A stretch of 64,000 nt of DNA, taken from positions 46,942,451 to 47,006,450 of the forward strand of contig CM055104.1 in assembly GCA_029204225.1 (NCBI GenBank). Direction: 5' to 3'. Of the stretch, positions 62,041 to 64,000 are shown piece by piece; within the stretch, counting starts at the first letter, position 1; every line of letters begins with the position of its first letter. This DNA comes from Diphasiastrum complanatum (lineage: Eukaryota > Streptophyta > Lycopodiopsida > Lycopodiales > Lycopodiaceae). The notes beneath the pieces were generated by a model. The model had not been told where the DNA came from. It saw only the letters and a list, made by a program, of their open reading frames with translations, and did not search any database. The translations under genes were made by a program, and so were the position numbers.

Positions 62041-64000
62041 CTCGCACTATTGAGGGTGAATATCATGAATGGCTTCCACTAGATAGCCATCGTTCGTGTG
62101 ATATTGGTTGACCTAAGTGTCAACGAATGGTTTTATGGCGGTGTTCGCTTATTTGTCGGATGGAACAACAGTGGAAAATTTAGCTACAAAGAGATATTTG
62201 AAAAATCTTTTAGATCCAGAGATATGATGGCTAAGGCTTTTTCATCCATCGCTTCCTAAGATTTTGGTTCAACCGGTTTAGCTATACCATTAACGTATTC
62301 AATCAAATTCATCTTCATTTTGAACTTTCACGTGTGGAAATCATCACTGTTCAACTTATTGATCAATCGGATCTCAGAGGGTGAACCTTTTATAATTAGA
62401 AAAATGATATCAAGAATAAAAATTAGCCAAAATCGTGAACTCGATAGATAATTTGAACCTGCTCTAATACCACTTGCTGGGGGGATGTTCGACGACGCAG
62501 CAGAATGTCTGAACGTTTCTCCCAAGAAAAATAAATAATTTTTTATGGATCGATCATTCAATATTCATGCGATCGCTAGATAGTTAGATCATTCATATAA
62601 GTTAATAGGATATCTTAGGTGGATGTCGTTGACAACCATGAATAATGTAAATAATTAAGCATCTATGACAACTATGCATTCTTCGTCAAATATTCTACGT
62701 TACTCTATGTAATAAGAGTATCAGATAAAGAGAGAGATGAATGATGATTTGATTTCACATAATCTAGTCTAGTTACCTAAGAAGACTCATGAAACAAATC
62801 CTTGCATTTGGAAAGGTGGAGAAGAGCATGTCAATACTTGACCAAATTTTATCGTAAATAGATGTCAACTTGGTAGACCCATAACATTTAGGTCTATATA
62901 AGATTCATATTCTATTCTTTTTTCAATTCACAAAATGGATTGTGATTTTAACTAACCATGGACATGATAGTCAATTTGAATATGAAGACCACAATGTTGG
63001 AAAATAGATCATTATGAACAACAATCATATGAAGGTTGCTTAAAACATTATGAGAGCCACTCTAATCTTTATAAAGATATGTGTACCAATCTAATCAAGC
63101 TAACAAGTGCTGGTTTTTGTAGCAATGATAATGATGATGAACGAGATTCACATCAATCTAAACATCATATGACCCACAAAGCGATACTCTTTGCACATAA
63201 AATCTGTGGCATAGCAATATTAATAAATCTCTTGGAGATTCACATCCACTATAACAATTGTTACATCCACTATAGCACTTTTTACAACCGCTAATGATTC
63301 TCTATATTACTTATTTTTTATGAAAAATGAAGTCCTATCATGATTAAAAATTGGTTGGAAAATTTTCACATGTTGTCATAGCAATCAAGATCTATTGGCA
63401 ATGGTGGGAAAATATCTTTGTGGTCCTGCTCTTATCTAATGGCAATACTAGATGGAATATGAAATATTGGCATGTTCCAAAGATTGTTGGTCATTGTTCC
63501 AACAAAAGGCCATTGAAGTCTTTTCATTCGAATTATTTGAAAAATGGTATTCCATTTGACAAAAGTCTTTAGTTGAGAAATATAAATTGTGGTTTACTAA
63601 TAGTTGATTGTGTTCAATTCCCAATAAAAAAGAAGTGGTGCAATATATGCATGTACTTGAGTCTCAATTATGAGCAGTTATGGAAAGCAACCTGTATCAT
63701 GATGAATATTGTTCACAAAAGTAATGAGTTGTGCACTAATAAACAATAAGGAACAATGAAACTCACAAATAATTTACTCACGGAATGTCAACACCCTTAT
63801 TTGTCCCATCGACAATCCTTACACTGATCAGATTCAAAATCTACTCTATGACCTATATCAGCATGCTTACGGATAACATATTTGTTGAAAGTTTAGGTAC
63901 ATAAAGTATGCAAGGCATTTTGACTTTCCCTACCTTTAATGGTCAAAAACATCCAATGGCAATAAGGGAGTGGTTGAGTTTCATGGACTATTATTTCTGT
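62041..64000. other. Mostly unassigned; possible primer site at 62461-62472
   Basis: TGGTATTAGAGC on the minus strand at 62461-62472 is one base off the tRNA-Met primer site and may mark another minus-strand LTR element with its LTR to the right. No gag or pol is readable. The rest is AT-rich without features I can name. Confidence 0.35.

Overview
The window looks like intergenic chromosomal DNA from a large-genome land plant. It is AT-rich and packed with decayed Ty1/Copia and Ty3/Gypsy elements. It has plant-type tRNA-Met primer-binding sites (TGGTATCAGAG), GT-AG introns of about 65-125 bp and very long (GA)n/(CT)n tracts. A fern, lycophyte or bryophyte would fit the CT/GA richness, but the sequence does not settle the species. 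No rRNA, tRNA, CRISPR array or bacterial-style operon is seen. Most 'genes' are broken retroelement pieces. LAYOUT: 1-450 Copia relic (-); 820-4946 structurally complete but dead Copia element (two LTRs, primer site, 5-bp target duplication, reverse transcriptase deleted); 5075-6330 Gypsy RT (-) and LINE end (+); 6345-9850 left arm of a large inverted repeat carrying a 312-codon orphan gene (-); 9800-10276 hAT-like relic; 11890-15190 Gypsy integrase and Copia pol (+); 15440-18850 Gypsy gag-protease (-); 20620-21180 piece of a cut-and-paste transposase-like gene (-); 21240-23450 Copia gag plus LTR (-); 23590-25560 Copia pol (+); 25551-32850 LTR pieces, an acidic ORF and GA arrays; 32880-35550 right arm of the inverted repeat with the second copy of the orphan gene (+); 36119-41550 a DNA element described below; 43070-46435 long degraded minus-strand coding sequence; 48593-53070 minus-strand LTR element with a target duplication and inverted pieces of S-adenosylhomocysteine hydrolase inside; 53103-62040 nested Copia elements; 62041-64000 little that can be named. 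MAIN OBSERVATIONS: (1) 36119-41550 is bounded by 26-bp inverted repeats (25/26 match) and flanked by GAAG on both sides. It holds two divergent, decayed genes: a DDE-type transposase-like gene (+) and a multi-exon gene (-) whose spliced reading matches a DNA amino-methyltransferase (DIPY motif first, AdoMet-binding GTTT motif last). A DNA transposon that carries its own adenine/cytosine-N4-type methyltransferase is the best candidate for an undescribed system here. (2) The two copies of the orphan gene lie in inverted orientation about 24.6 kb apart. They share a roughly 1.78-kb block that I read as almost identical (one base difference seen in the coding part), while the flanking arm sequence is clearly more diverged. 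That pattern suggests gene conversion or strong recent homogenisation. The orphan gene is the only intact-looking protein gene in the window.
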